Part shown: piece by piece, positions 53,967 through 62,450 of the stretch | How positions within the stretch are numbered: position 1 is the first letter of the stretch | Layout: every line of letters begins with the position of its first letter | From: Paenibacillus artemisiicola | GTDB lineage: Bacteria > Bacillota > Bacilli > Paenibacillales > Paenibacillaceae | Reading direction: 5' to 3' | NCBI RefSeq assembly: GCF_017652985.1 | Contig: NZ_JAGGDJ010000001.1 | Coordinates: forward strand, 310,001 to 374,000 | Length of the DNA stretch: 64,000 bases | Made by a program: the position numbers and the translations under genes | Notes under the pieces: model-generated | What the model was told of the DNA's origin: nothing | What the model saw: only the letters and a program-made list of their open reading frames with translations | Databases searched by the model: none

Positions 53967-53975
53967 CATAGAGTA
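53967..53975 (+). promoter_or_regulatory. Sigma-K-like -10 element
   Basis: CATAGAGTA fits CATANNNTA exactly, 90 bp before the spore-surface-type gene at 54065. The -35 AC is not at the optimal distance. Confidence 0.35.
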
Positions 53976-54064
53976 TAAGGAACTCTAGCTCGGCCCGCAG
54001 TCCGATTAACGGGGCAAGGGACGATGTACCTAGAGGGATAGAGGGGAAGGGAGGTGTCGGCTTC

Positions 54065-54418
54065 GTGGCAATCATCTCGACGGGACCGATCGACAACAGT
54101 CCGACGGCCGGACTCGGCATCAGCCAGCAGGCGGCGATCCATCTGGTGAACCGCGGCGCTTCCGGAGCGGCGACGGTGCTGATACAGGGCTACTATCTGA
54201 CCGGTTCGAGAACGCTGTACGTCCTCGAGCAGATCGTGCTTGCTCCGAATGAGCATGCGGTCAAGCGGTATTTCGCGGGCCTTGCCGCCTTCGAATTCGT
54301 GCTGGACGTCACCGGTCCGGGCCAAGTCGGCGTCGAAGCCGCGCTGATGGGCGTCAGCGCGAGCGGCGCGGTCGTCACCGCCGTCCGTTTGGCGGCGGCC
54401 GAAGGCTTGCAGCGCTGA
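54065..54418 (+). CDS. Spore-surface-type beta-rich protein, paralogue of the collagen-like protein's N-domain
   Basis: 117-aa protein starting at GTG 54065, with GGGAGG at 54049-54054. It aligns with the first ~115 residues of the collagen-like protein at 54541: MAI-STGPI at the start, a VLIQGYYLTGSRTLYVLE strand pair, PNEHAVKRYFAGLAAFEFV and a closing AVRLAAAEG. It lacks any Gly-X-Y tract. I infer that these domains form a trimer or lattice subunit of the exosporium or coat. Probably cotranscribed with 54541 (122-bp gap, no terminator). Confidence 0.82.
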   Translation: MAIISTGPIDNSPTAGLGISQQAAIHLVNRGASGAATVLIQGYYLTGSRTLYVLEQIVLAPNEHAVKRYFAGLAAFEFVLDVTGPGQVGVEAALMGVSASGAVVTAVRLAAAEGLQR

Positions 54419-54540
54419 CTCCCTCCTGCCGGACGGGCGCCCGGCCGTCCGGCGGCAACGGCAAGCAAAGCAAGGCGGACGGCGGATCGGGACGATCCCG
54501 CTGCCGCCGATTTTCATTCGAAGAAAGGAGGTAACGACGC

Positions 54541-56055
54541 ATGGCGATCTTATCTACGGGTCCGATCGCGAACGATCCCGTAAACGGCGTTTCGCCGACG
54601 CAGCTGGTTACGATCAAAGTGGACAACCGTGACAACGCGAACACCGGTTTCGTGCTGATCGAAGGCTATTTTTTGACTTCGACGCGCACGTTGTACGTAC
54701 AGGAATTGGTTTCGATCGGACCGAACGGCGTCGTGACCAAGTCGTATTATGCGGGGCTCAGCGCGATCGAATTCGTGTTCACCACGAGCGGTTTGGGCGC
54801 GAACAATATCCAAATCTCGCTCTGGGGCAAGGATGGGGCCGGCCAGTTGGTTGCTGCGCACCGGTTTGTATCCGGCGAGCTGCTCGGCTCCGCCATCAGC
54901 GGCGTTCAAGGCCCCGCAGGCCCGCAAGGCCCGCAAGGCATGCAAGGACTTCAAGGACTCCAAGGGCTTCAAGGCACGCAGGGAACGAGCGGTCCTCAAG
55001 GAACCGCGGGACCGCAAGGCAGCCAAGGACCGCAGGGTACCGGAGCGCCTGGACCGCAGGGCGACGCCGGACCGCAGGGCGACCAAGGGCCGTCCGGCGA
55101 CCAAGGGCCGCAAGGCACCGGGGCGCCGGGTCCGCAGGGCGACCAGGGTCCGCAGGGCGCGCAAGGCGCGCAAGGACCGCAGGGCTCCGGCGCGCAAGGC
55201 GAGGCAGGTCCGCAAGGCGATCAGGGCGACGCCGGACCTCAGGGCGACCAAGGGCCGGCCGGCGACCAAGGACCGCAAGGTACCGGAGCGCCTGGACCGC
55301 AGGGCGACCAAGGTCCGCAGGGCGCGCAAGGACCGCAGGGCTCCGGCGCGCAAGGCGATCAAGGCGACGCCGGTCCTCAGGGTGACCAAGGGCCTCAAGG
55401 AACCGCGGGAGCGCAAGGCGCGGCCGGACCGCAAGGCGCAGTAGGACCGCAAGGCGCGCCCGGACCGCAAGGCGTACAGGGCGACCAAGGCGACCAAGGC
55501 GACCAAGGCGACCAAGGCGACCAAGGCAACGTCGGACCGCAGGGAGCCGCGGGCGCGCAAGGCGCGGCCGGACCGCAAGGCGCAGTTGGGCCGCAAGGCG
55601 ACCAAGGCGATCAAGGCGACCAAGGCGACGCCGGTCCGCAGGGCGACCAAGGACCGCAAGGAGCTACGGGCGTGCAGGGCGCGGCCGGACCGCAAGGCGC
55701 AGTAGGGCCGCAAGGCGACCAAGGCGACCAAGGCGACGCCGGTCCGCAGGGCGACCAAGGACCGCAAGGAGCTGCGGGCGTGCAGGGCGCAGCCGGACCG
55801 CAAGGCGTACAGGGCGATCAAGGCGACCAAGGCGACCAAGGCGACGTCGGTCCGCAGGGCGACCAAGGACCGCAGGGAGCTACGGGCGCGCAAGGCGCGG
55901 CCGGACCGCAAGGCGTACAGGGCGACCAAGGCGACCAAGGCGACGTCGGTCCGCAGGGCGACCAAGGACCGCAAGGCGTAACCGGTGCGCAGGGCGACCA
56001 AGGACCTCAGGGCGCGACGGGCGCGCAAGGCGACCAAGGTCCTGCAGGACCGTAA
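54541..56055 (+). CDS. Collagen-like protein with acidic Gly-X-Y tract
   Basis: 504-aa protein without signal peptide. Residues 1-120 form the same beta-rich domain as the 54065 product ([32 protein letters not shown]). From Gly121 to the C-terminus it is Gly-X-Y, dominated by GPQ, GDQ and GAQ, rich in Asp and Gln and with no Lys or Arg. The tract has five G-[TS]-G register breaks, all in its first half. There is no C-terminal globular domain, unlike Bacillus BclA. Ribosome site GAAAGGAGG. By analogy with BclA-type proteins it is probably an exosporium filament; glycosyltransferase genes follow. Confidence 0.93.
   Translation: MAILSTGPIANDPVNGVSPTQLVTIKVDNRDNANTGFVLIEGYFLTSTRTLYVQELVSIGPNGVVTKSYYAGLSAIEFVFTTSGLGANNIQISLWGKDGAGQLVAAHRFVSGELLGSAISGVQGPAGPQGPQGMQGLQGLQGLQGTQGTSGPQGTAGPQGSQGPQGTGAPGPQGDAGPQGDQGPSGDQGPQGTGAPGPQGDQGPQGAQGAQGPQGSGAQGEAGPQGDQGDAGPQGDQGPAGDQGPQGTGAPGPQGDQGPQGAQGPQGSGAQGDQGDAGPQGDQGPQGTAGAQGAAGPQGAVGPQGAPGPQGVQGDQGDQGDQGDQGDQGNVGPQGAAGAQGAAGPQGAVGPQGDQGDQGDQGDAGPQGDQGPQGATGVQGAAGPQGAVGPQGDQGDQGDAGPQGDQGPQGAAGVQGAAGPQGVQGDQGDQGDQGDVGPQGDQGPQGATGAQGAAGPQGVQGDQGDQGDVGPQGDQGPQGVTGAQGDQGPQGATGAQGDQGPAGP
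54901..56052 (+). repeat. Gly-X-Y coding repeat tract
   Basis: About 1.15 kb of 9-bp-periodic DNA built from blocks such as GGCGACCAA and GGACCGCAA, with longer internal duplications, for example the segments around 55560-55700 and 55680-55800. Recombination between blocks should make the length variable among strains. Confidence 0.92.
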
Positions 56056-56098
56056 CGTACGGCGGTTTCACGATTATTCATTTTGGCAATACGGAACG

Positions 56099-56134
56099 GC
56101 TCGGCGGTTCGATGGAACCGCCGAGCTGTTTTTG
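56099..56134 (+). terminator. Rho-independent terminator of the collagen-like gene
   Basis: GCTCGGCGGTTC (56099-56110), loop GATG, GAACCGCCGAGC (56115-56126), then TGTTTTTG. Confidence 0.92.
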
Positions 56135-56166
56135 CTTCCGTCCTATTCAAATCGTATAACGCGAAC

Positions 56167-56186
56167 AACCCCGCTCCCGCGGGGTT
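56167..56186 (-). terminator. Hairpin downstream of the minus-strand glycosyltransferase
   Basis: AACCCCGC (56167-56174), loop TCCC, GCGGGGTT (56179-56186). Read on the minus strand it is followed by GTTCGC, so the T tail is weak. Confidence 0.5.
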
Positions 56187-56221
56187 ATTCGGCTTATGCA
56201 CGCCGGCGCGGCCGACCCGGC

Positions 56222-57781
56222 TCAAGGCATGATGACGATCTTCTCCTTGCAGGACGCGATCATCGCGGCATAGCGGATGCACGTCTCGATGTCGTCCGCC
56301 GGCTCCATCGGCCACCATCGGACTGCACCCGTCGGCGCTTGGGCGGCGAAGCCTTCCAGCCAGTCGGGAATGCGGCCGACGACGACGATTTGCGTATTCG
56401 CAAAGCCGGTGCCGAGTCCTTTCTCCAGTTCCCGGACCAGCTCGGGATGGCCCGCATCCGGTTCGGAATACGGAAGGGGGAACAGGATCGCGGACCGGGA
56501 GCCGTCTTCGTCCGCGGCGTGCGCGGTCAGCCGCGCCGGATCGTCCGCCGGCATTTGCCATACTCTGCGATACGGGAACAGCCGCTCGGGGATGCCGAGT
56601 TGCCGCAGACGTGCCGCGATGCGCGGCTCGTACGTCCGGTTCAGCTCCTTGACGAGCACCTGAATCTGCTTGTTGCGCCGGAAGGTCGTATTGCCGCTGC
56701 TCGCGTTGCGGTACTGGACGTAGAGCAAGTCGGGCACGGCGACGAAGCGGGTGCACAAGAACGTGCGCACGAGCAAATCGTAATCGTCGGCGACGAGCAG
56801 CTCGCTCCGATGGCCGCCGGCCAGATGGTAGCACTCCCGCGTCCACGCCCGCGGATGGTTCGGCAAGCCGACGAGGTGGCGCAGCGTGCTCGCGTTCATC
56901 GTGGAATGCTTCTGAACGTTCTGCCACCGGTTCATGCCGCGCAGCCATACCCGGTAATGCAGGCTGTAGCCGAACCCGCAATCCCAGCCGTACCAATGCG
57001 CGCGCAGCGTCTCGTCGTAGACCTCGGCGCAGTCCCCGTACGCGAAGCCGCAGTCGGGATGCCGTCGGAACGCCTCGACGAGCTTCGCCAGGCAGTCCGG
57101 CTGCAGCTCGTCGTCGTGGTCGACTTCGACGAGAATTTCGCCCGCGCACAGGCCGGCCGCATACCGCTTAATCGCGCCGATATAGCCGCTGCGCTCGTCC
57201 TGCCGGTACCGGCGGACGCGGGGATCGGCAAGCGGCAGCAGATGCTCCCGGTACGTCTCGTCGCCGTCGCCCGAATCGTCCACGATGACCCATTCCCAGT
57301 TCGCGTACGTTTGCTTCAGGAGGGACTCGTAGGGACGGCGGATCTTCTCCTCCGACCGGTAAGCCGCGGTGAACACGGAGACGAGCGGCGTATCGGAAGC
57401 GAACCGAGTCGTCGGGATCGGGCGGTTTTCGGGCAGCGGATCGGTGGCCTTCAGCCAGCAGTAAAACAGCTGGTCGGGCCCGACTTCGTCCGGCGTCCGA
57501 AAGTGGAGCCACCGCCGCTTCTCGTGAATCGGCAGCGCGGCAAGCGCGGGGAATTCCCGCCAGTCCTCGCCGATCGACGCGTAGACGCGGGGGGCTCGAG
57601 GCCCGGCGCCCGCTAACGGCCGTTCCGCTTCGTATCGTTTCGCGACGATATGGCGTTCGGCCAATCGCTCGATAAGACGCTGCAGCCGCCGGTCATCCTC
57701 GGCCGTCGTCCCGGCGGCGAACAGATGGGCCGTCAGCAAAGGCGTATTCTCTATTGAAGTTGAAGGCGAAGGTGAAGGCAT
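56222..57781 (-). CDS. Family 2 glycosyltransferase
   Basis: 519-aa cytoplasmic transferase. ATG 57781 is preferred to GTG 57787 because AAAGGAGAG lies 7 nt upstream. The N-terminal ~130 residues are not recognised and begin with a low-complexity PSPSPSTS. Then comes a GT2 (GT-A) domain, ~135-350: PLVSVFTAAYRSEEKIRR, the nucleotide-binding VIVDDSGDGD and the DxD-like metal site EVDHDDEL. A C-terminal ~170 residues follow, possibly acceptor-binding. Convergent with the collagen-like gene; together with the next three genes it suggests glycosylation of the spore-surface protein. Confidence 0.9.
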   Translation of the reverse strand: MPSPSPSTSIENTPLLTAHLFAAGTTAEDDRRLQRLIERLAERHIVAKRYEAERPLAGAGPRAPRVYASIGEDWREFPALAALPIHEKRRWLHFRTPDEVGPDQLFYCWLKATDPLPENRPIPTTRFASDTPLVSVFTAAYRSEEKIRRPYESLLKQTYANWEWVIVDDSGDGDETYREHLLPLADPRVRRYRQDERSGYIGAIKRYAAGLCAGEILVEVDHDDELQPDCLAKLVEAFRRHPDCGFAYGDCAEVYDETLRAHWYGWDCGFGYSLHYRVWLRGMNRWQNVQKHSTMNASTLRHLVGLPNHPRAWTRECYHLAGGHRSELLVADDYDLLVRTFLCTRFVAVPDLLYVQYRNASSGNTTFRRNKQIQVLVKELNRTYEPRIAARLRQLGIPERLFPYRRVWQMPADDPARLTAHAADEDGSRSAILFPLPYSEPDAGHPELVRELEKGLGTGFANTQIVVVGRIPDWLEGFAAQAPTGAVRWWPMEPADDIETCIRYAAMIASCKEKIVIMP

Positions 57782-57827
57782 GGGCACTCTCCTTTTTCGG
57801 CAGTCCGAGCCTCGAAGGCTGCGTTTC

Positions 57828-57836
57828 TATTATATG
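57828..57836 (-). promoter_or_regulatory. -10 element of the glycosyltransferase gene, sigma-K-like
   Basis: On the minus strand CATATAATA fits CATANNNTA. It also contains TATAAT, so a sigma-A promoter is equally possible. It lies 47 bp upstream of the ATG. Confidence 0.35.
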
Positions 57837-57966
57837 TATGTCCCCGCCGATGCGAGGGTCACCGCGAATGGACGCTTGGCCGCCGAACCTTCCCGCGGAA
57901 AATCGCATATGAATAACCAACTCTATTCAATCGTTCGCCGAAGGCGATAGAAAGGCAGGGCACCGC

Positions 57967-58830
57967 GTGGAGAATCCGCTTGTCAGCGTCGTCATTCCCG
58001 CCTACAACCGGCCGCATACGCTGCGGATCGCCCTCGACAGCGCGCTCGGGCAGACGCACGCGAATCTCGAGGTCGTCATCTGCGACGACAGCTCGAACGA
58101 CGGCGTGCAGGAGATGATCGGCGACTATCTCCGGGCAGATTCCCGCGTCCGTTATTACCGGAACGAGCGCAATCTGTTCGTGGGCAATTGGCATAAGGGC
58201 TTCGATTTGGCGAAGGGCGATTATATCAATTACTTAATGGACGACGATGTGTTCCATCCGGAGAAGCTCGAGCGGATGCTGCGCTTTTACCGGGACTTCG
58301 GCGACATCGCGCTCGTGACGTCCTACCGGCAGACGATCAATGCGGCCGGCCAGGCGCTTCCGCCGCTTCAGGCGACGGCCAGGCTGTACGGCGAGAGCCG
58401 GATCATGGCAGGCCAAGCGCTGGCCGACTATGCCATGTCGCGGTGCTTGAACGTCATCGGCGAGCCGACGACCGTGCTGTTCCGGAAAGCCGATCTCGCC
58501 GACAAATTCGGCGTCTTCGGGGGGAAGCAGTATACGCTGCTGAACGACATGGCCGCCTGGCTCCATCTGCTGGGCAAAGGCCGGGCCGTATACATGCCGG
58601 AAGCGCTCAGTTATTTTCGCCTGCATCCGAACCAAAACAACCAGACGCTCGGACGCACGGCGTTCGCCGAATGGCTGGACCTCGCGGTCGCCGCGCGGGC
58701 GAACGGATTCCTGCGGGACGACGCCGCGTACCGGTCCGCCCTCGAGGCGTTCCTCGGGCGGATCCGAGGCAGCGCCGCCTTCGGCGAAGACGCCGCGCGC
58801 GCCGGGGAGATCTTGCGCGAATTGGACTGA
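57967..58830 (+). CDS. Family 2 glycosyltransferase
   Basis: 287-aa GT-A fold transferase starting at GTG 57967 after AAAGGCAGG. N-terminal signature PLVSVVIPAYNRPHTLRIALDSAL, then VVICDDSSND, and the metal-binding YLMDDDVFHPEKL. No membrane segment. Divergent from the 57781 glycosyltransferase and 53 bp upstream of a DegT aminotransferase gene, with which it is probably cotranscribed. Confidence 0.93.
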   Translation: MENPLVSVVIPAYNRPHTLRIALDSALGQTHANLEVVICDDSSNDGVQEMIGDYLRADSRVRYYRNERNLFVGNWHKGFDLAKGDYINYLMDDDVFHPEKLERMLRFYRDFGDIALVTSYRQTINAAGQALPPLQATARLYGESRIMAGQALADYAMSRCLNVIGEPTTVLFRKADLADKFGVFGGKQYTLLNDMAAWLHLLGKGRAVYMPEALSYFRLHPNQNNQTLGRTAFAEWLDLAVAARANGFLRDDAAYRSALEAFLGRIRGSAAFGEDAARAGEILRELD

Positions 58831-58883
58831 ACGCGCCGGCTTGGTCAGACGGCGAACGAAGCGATACGGAAAGAAGGCTGGCT

Positions 58884-60017
58884 ATGTTCGACATCCCGTT
58901 CCTAAGGCCGAATCTGGTCAAGAAAGAATCGTATCTGCCTTACCTGGAGCAAATCGAAGCTTCGCGGATCTATTCCAATTACGGCCCGCTGAACGGTCTG
59001 TTCGAGGAGCGCGTCCGCGACCGCCTGTTCGGAGGAACCGGCGGCGCCGTGACGATGCACAACGCGACGGTCGGACTCATGCTCGCGATCGACCAGAGCC
59101 GCCGGCCGGGCGGGGAGTTCGCGATCATGCCGAGCTTCACGTTCGCCGCCACGCCGCTCGCCGCCAAGTGGTGCGGCCTGACGCCGTATTATATCGACAT
59201 CGAGCCGGATACATGGCAATTGGACCGGACGCGGCTGGCGGAGGCCGTCGACCGGCTGGGCGACCGGGCGGCGGTCGTCGTGCCGTACGCGCCTTTCGGC
59301 ACGGCCATCGACTTGGCGCCGTACAAGGCGCTGCTGCGGCGCGGCATTCCGGTCGTCGTGGACGCCGCCGCCAGCTTCGGCACGACGGAGTCCGGCGCGC
59401 ACTTCGGCCAAGGCTTCGAAGGCGCGGTCGTCTTCAGCTTCCACGCCACGAAGTCCTTCGGCGTCGGCGAAGGCGGCCTCGTATACAGCGCGAATCCGGT
59501 GCTCGCCCGGCGCATCCGGCAGGCCGGCAATTTCGGCTTTTCCGGCGCCCGCGAGTCCGTCCTTCGGGGCTTGAACGGCAAAATGTCCGAGTACACCGCC
59601 GCCATCGCGCTCGCGACGCTCGACGCGTATCCGGCGAAGCAAGCGGCGAGACGGGACCTTCTCGGCCTGTACGCGAAGCTGCTGGCGGAGGCGGGACTCT
59701 TCGCGGACGGCTGGGCGATGCAGCGGCTGGCGGGCAGCGTGGCGCCGCAATTCATCCCGGTTCTGGCTCCCGATGGCATGCGCAGCCAAGACGTCGTCGC
59801 GGCGCTTGCGCGGCGCTCGATCGAGGCCCGCGCGTACTTCTCGCCGGCTTGCCACCAGCAGCCGCAGTTCCGGGACGACCCGCGCGGCGCGCTGGACGTC
59901 ACCGAACGCGTCGCCGCGCGCATCGTCAGCCTGCCGCTGTGGGAGGAGATGGACGAGGCAGTCGTCCGCGCGGTCGTGGAGGCGCTTCGCGGCATGGGCG
60001 AGGAAACGGCGTCATGA
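58884..60017 (+). CDS. DegT/DnrJ/EryC1-type sugar aminotransferase
   Basis: PLP enzyme of 377 aa that would aminate a nucleotide-linked keto-sugar. The PLP lysine is Lys190 in FSFHATKSFGVGEGG. Other family segments are YSNYGPLNGLFEERV, HNATVGLML, PSFTFAATPLAA and VVVDAAASFGTTE. AAGAAGGCTGG precedes ATG 58884. The stop overlaps the acyltransferase start by ATGA, a tight pairing known from amino-sugar N-acylation pathways (aminotransferase then acyltransferase). Confidence 0.93.
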   Translation: MFDIPFLRPNLVKKESYLPYLEQIEASRIYSNYGPLNGLFEERVRDRLFGGTGGAVTMHNATVGLMLAIDQSRRPGGEFAIMPSFTFAATPLAAKWCGLTPYYIDIEPDTWQLDRTRLAEAVDRLGDRAAVVVPYAPFGTAIDLAPYKALLRRGIPVVVDAAASFGTTESGAHFGQGFEGAVVFSFHATKSFGVGEGGLVYSANPVLARRIRQAGNFGFSGARESVLRGLNGKMSEYTAAIALATLDAYPAKQAARRDLLGLYAKLLAEAGLFADGWAMQRLAGSVAPQFIPVLAPDGMRSQDVVAALARRSIEARAYFSPACHQQPQFRDDPRGALDVTERVAARIVSLPLWEEMDEAVVRAVVEALRGMGEETAS

Positions 60018-60697
60018 GCGATAACGGGACCTTCCCTCGCGGCGGCATCGTGATCTGGGGGGCGGGCGGTCATGCGCGCGAGACGCTGTGGCTGTGCGAG
60101 GAGCTCGGCGCGTCCGTCCTCGGCTTCCTGGACGAGCGGCCGGAAGCGAAAGGCGCGATCGTCGAGGGCTTGCCGATTCTCGGGACGCTGGCGGACATCG
60201 AAGCGCTGCGGGACGAGGCGCTGCTCGTCTGCGCGGGCGTCGGCGATCCGGCGCTCAAGCGGCGGTTCGCCGAGGAGACGGTCCGCGCCGGCTTCCGCGC
60301 TGCGCCGCCGCTGATCCATCCGCGGGCCGCGGTCAACCGGCGAACGCGGATCGGCGACGGCAGCGTGATTTTCGAGGGCTGCAGCGTGTCCGGCAACGTC
60401 GCGATCGGGGAGCACGTCATCGTTAACCGGTGCGCGAGCATCAGCCATGACGCGGTGATCGAAGCGTATGCCACGATCGCGCCCGGCGTCCGGCTTGCCG
60501 GCAACGTCTTCGTCGGCGAGGGCGCCTACGTCGGCATCGGCGCTTCGGTCCGGGAGAAGCGGCGCATCGGCCGATGGTCCGTCGTCGGGGGCGGCGCCTT
60601 CGTCAAGGACGACGTGCCCGAGCGGACGATGGCGGCCGGCGTGCCGGCGGCCGTGAAGAAACGGCTGGACCGCGAGGAAGCGGAGCGACCGGAATAG
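60014..60697 (+). CDS. NeuD/PglD-like acyltransferase
   Basis: 227-aa sugar acyltransferase. The N-terminal Rossmann-like domain begins GIVIWGAGGHARE (~11-23). The C-terminal half is a left-handed beta-helix of hexapeptide repeats (IGDGSVIFEGCSVSGNVAIG, VFVGEGAYVGIGASV), with a catalytic-type His in ASISHDAVI. It overlaps the aminotransferase gene by 4 bp, so it probably N- or O-acylates the amino sugar made by that enzyme. Confidence 0.92.
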   Translation: MSDNGTFPRGGIVIWGAGGHARETLWLCEELGASVLGFLDERPEAKGAIVEGLPILGTLADIEALRDEALLVCAGVGDPALKRRFAEETVRAGFRAAPPLIHPRAAVNRRTRIGDGSVIFEGCSVSGNVAIGEHVIVNRCASISHDAVIEAYATIAPGVRLAGNVFVGEGAYVGIGASVREKRRIGRWSVVGGGAFVKDDVPERTMAAGVPAAVKKRLDREEAERPE

Positions 60698-60706
60698 GAA
60701 GGGATG

Positions 60707-60731
60707 AAAGCCGCGGCAATCGCGGCTTTTT
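60707..60731 (+). terminator. Rho-independent terminator of the sugar-modification operon
   Basis: AAAGCCGCG (60707-60715), loop GCAAT, CGCGGCTTT (60721-60729), then TT. Confidence 0.88.
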
Positions 60732-60745
60732 GGCGCGGGTTCGGG

Positions 60746-60751
60746 TATAAT
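60746..60751 (+). promoter_or_regulatory. Consensus -10 upstream of the YCII-like gene
   Basis: TATAAT at 60746-60751 with no good -35. The leader to ATG 60879 would be about 120 nt. Confidence 0.45.
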
Positions 60752-60878
60752 CGGGATACGTGCACGCAGGGGCGATTTTTTTATGTCCGTCCCGTCGATT
60801 CGGCCGCCGGCCGTTCGTCGTACTTATGGAAGCGCAAGAGCGCCGATCCGAATTCATTTCGCCAAAGGAGAATGAATC

Positions 60879-61262
60879 ATGCTATTCGTATGCTTAGGTT
60901 ACCTCGATCGCGAAGCGATGGACGCCCGCCCGAAGGCGGAGATCGAAGCGGTCATGGCCCAATGCGGGCCGCATCTCGAGGAGCTGTACGGCACCGGACG
61001 GGTCTTCCTCGACGCCGGATTGGGGGCCGCCGGCAAATCCGTCAGGCGGACGGAAGGCAAGACGGTCGTGACCGACGGTCCGTTCATCGAATCGAAGGAG
61101 ATGATCGGCAGCGCGTTCTTCGTCGAAGCGGAGGACCTGGACGAAGCCGTCCGGATCGCGTCGCTGCATCCCGCCGTGCGGCTGGCCGAGGGCGAGACGT
61201 TCGGCTGGGGGCTTGAGGTCCGGCCCGTCCATTATTTCGAGCGGAGAGATCCTCAGCGGTAG
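60879..61262 (+). CDS. YCII-related (DGPF-type) protein
   Basis: 127-aa ferredoxin-like-fold protein of the YCII/DGPFAETKE family: VTDGPFIESKEMIGSAFFVEAEDLDEAV is the family signature, followed by the conserved ASLHP. Family members are often annotated as PhnB/sigma-factor-associated, but no biochemical role is firm. AAAGGAG at 60864-60870 fixes the start. Monocistronic. Confidence 0.9.
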   Translation: MLFVCLGYLDREAMDARPKAEIEAVMAQCGPHLEELYGTGRVFLDAGLGAAGKSVRRTEGKTVVTDGPFIESKEMIGSAFFVEAEDLDEAVRIASLHPAVRLAEGETFGWGLEVRPVHYFERRDPQR

Positions 61263-61306
61263 GAATCTCGGAAACAGCCGCAGGCATCCGGCTCACGGGA
61301 AGCGCG

Positions 61307-61338
61307 AAAAAGACCCGCAAGCGGACACGATCCGTCGT
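61307..61338. terminator. Bidirectional terminator
   Basis: A5-GACCC (61307-61316) pairs with GGGTC-T6, enclosing GGACACGA-tccg-TCGTGTCC. Between the convergent YCII-like and NlpC/P60 genes; the T tract extends just past the right arm (to ~61359). Confidence 0.8.
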
Positions 61339-61421
61339 GTCCGGCTTGGGGTCTTTTTTCGCGATGCGGTCATGGCGCGCCCGGCAAGGAACGCTCGCGC
61401 CGTGCCGATCGGCAGCGCGCG

Positions 61422-62123
61422 TTAGACGCGCTGGCCGCGGATATAATGGCTCTTCCAGTACGAGCTGTTGAAATCCGAGACGACGACGCCTTCGCCCGGC
61501 AGGTTGTTGATGAACTGGCCGTTGCCCATGTAAATGCCGACGTGGTTGATTTGCCCCGGCTTGCTGACGCTGAAGAAGACGAGATCGCCGGCCTTCAGCT
61601 GGCTGCGCGACACGTACGAGCCGATCTTGGCCTGGGCTTTCGAGCCCCACGGAATCGATTTGCCGTTCAGCTGGAACACGTATTGCGTGAACGAGGAGCA
61701 GTCGAAAACGAGCCGCTTCTGATCGCGTTCCCCGAAGACGTATCTCACTTTGCCGATGTACGATTTCGCCGTGTTGACGATGGCGCTGCCCGAAGCGCCG
61801 CTGCCCGGATTCGGCTGCGGCTTGCCGGATTCATGGACCGTGACGTACGAACGGGACACGTAGCCGGTGCGGCCGTTATAGTCGACGAGCACCCAATAGT
61901 TGTTCGCCGCTTCCACGGGAAGCACGGTTCCGGCTTTGACGAAGCCGATGATCGAAGCGCTCGTGCTCTGGCCGGAGCGGAAGTTGACGCCTTTCTTGAC
62001 CGTTGCCGTCGCGACGGGCGATGCCGACGCGGGCGACGCGAATCCGCCGATCGCGGACAGGGCCAGGCCCAGGCTTAACGTGATGACAGCCGCCGATTTT
62101 CCAAGGTGTTTCTTAAGACGCAT
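61422..62123 (-). CDS. Secreted NlpC/P60 peptidoglycan endopeptidase with SH3b domain
   Basis: 233-aa exported hydrolase that would cleave stem peptides of peptidoglycan. Signal peptide ~1-35 (cleaved near SPASAS), bacterial SH3 domain ~38-97 (VNFRSGQSTSASIIGFV, GYVSRSYV), short Pro/Gly linker, and an NlpC/P60 domain ~113-233. The catalytic Cys142 is in VFDCSSFTQ and His194 in NHVGIYMG. AAGGAGG lies 12 nt before ATG 62123, slightly far. Role in cell-wall turnover, germination or separation not distinguishable. Confidence 0.95.
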   Translation of the reverse strand: MRLKKHLGKSAAVITLSLGLALSAIGGFASPASASPVATATVKKGVNFRSGQSTSASIIGFVKAGTVLPVEAANNYWVLVDYNGRTGYVSRSYVTVHESGKPQPNPGSGASGSAIVNTAKSYIGKVRYVFGERDQKRLVFDCSSFTQYVFQLNGKSIPWGSKAQAKIGSYVSRSQLKAGDLVFFSVSKPGQINHVGIYMGNGQFINNLPGEGVVVSDFNSSYWKSHYIRGQRV

Positions 62124-62369
62124 GGTCGTAGATGGCCTCCTTATGTATCGTGGGATGGAATCCTTGCTTGTCCCTACTCTACCATAGCCAGGCTTGCCAC
62201 CATTTACCTGCGAAGGATGAAGCTGACGCCCGCGCTGGAGAAATCCCCATTTATTAGAACTTCATGAGAAAAATTAAGAAATCATTCCTTGACAGGAAAC
62301 AAACGCTCAAGCCTACATAATTTCACCAATCAATCTCCGATGGAACCGATCGCCAAGGGGAAGCGGCGC

Positions 62370-62433
62370 TTGACATTCGTTGGCAATAGGCATACATTTG
62401 TATACAAGAATTGTTGTATACGATTGTATACGA
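62370..62433 (+). promoter_or_regulatory. Sigma-A promoter followed by three TTGTATACRA operator sites
   Basis: TTGACA (62370-62375), 17-bp spacer, TACATT (62393-62398). Immediately downstream are TTGTATACAA (62398-62407, perfect palindrome), TTGTATACGA (62414-62423) and TTGTATACGA (62424-62433), covering the start site and leader. A repressor array is the simplest reading. A second TTGACA at 62289-62294 with a poorer -10 lies upstream. Confidence 0.75.
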
Positions 62434-62450
62434 GATGAGGAGGAATGAAC

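Noticed and set aside
53572..54120. A 182-codon minus-strand frame across the cluster C terminator
   Set aside because: It overlaps two plus-strand genes and the terminator, and has no ribosome site or family resemblance.
54901..56052. CRISPR or non-coding satellite in the 9-bp-periodic region
   Set aside because: The periodicity is Gly-X-Y codons in one intact reading frame continuous with a conserved N-terminal domain.
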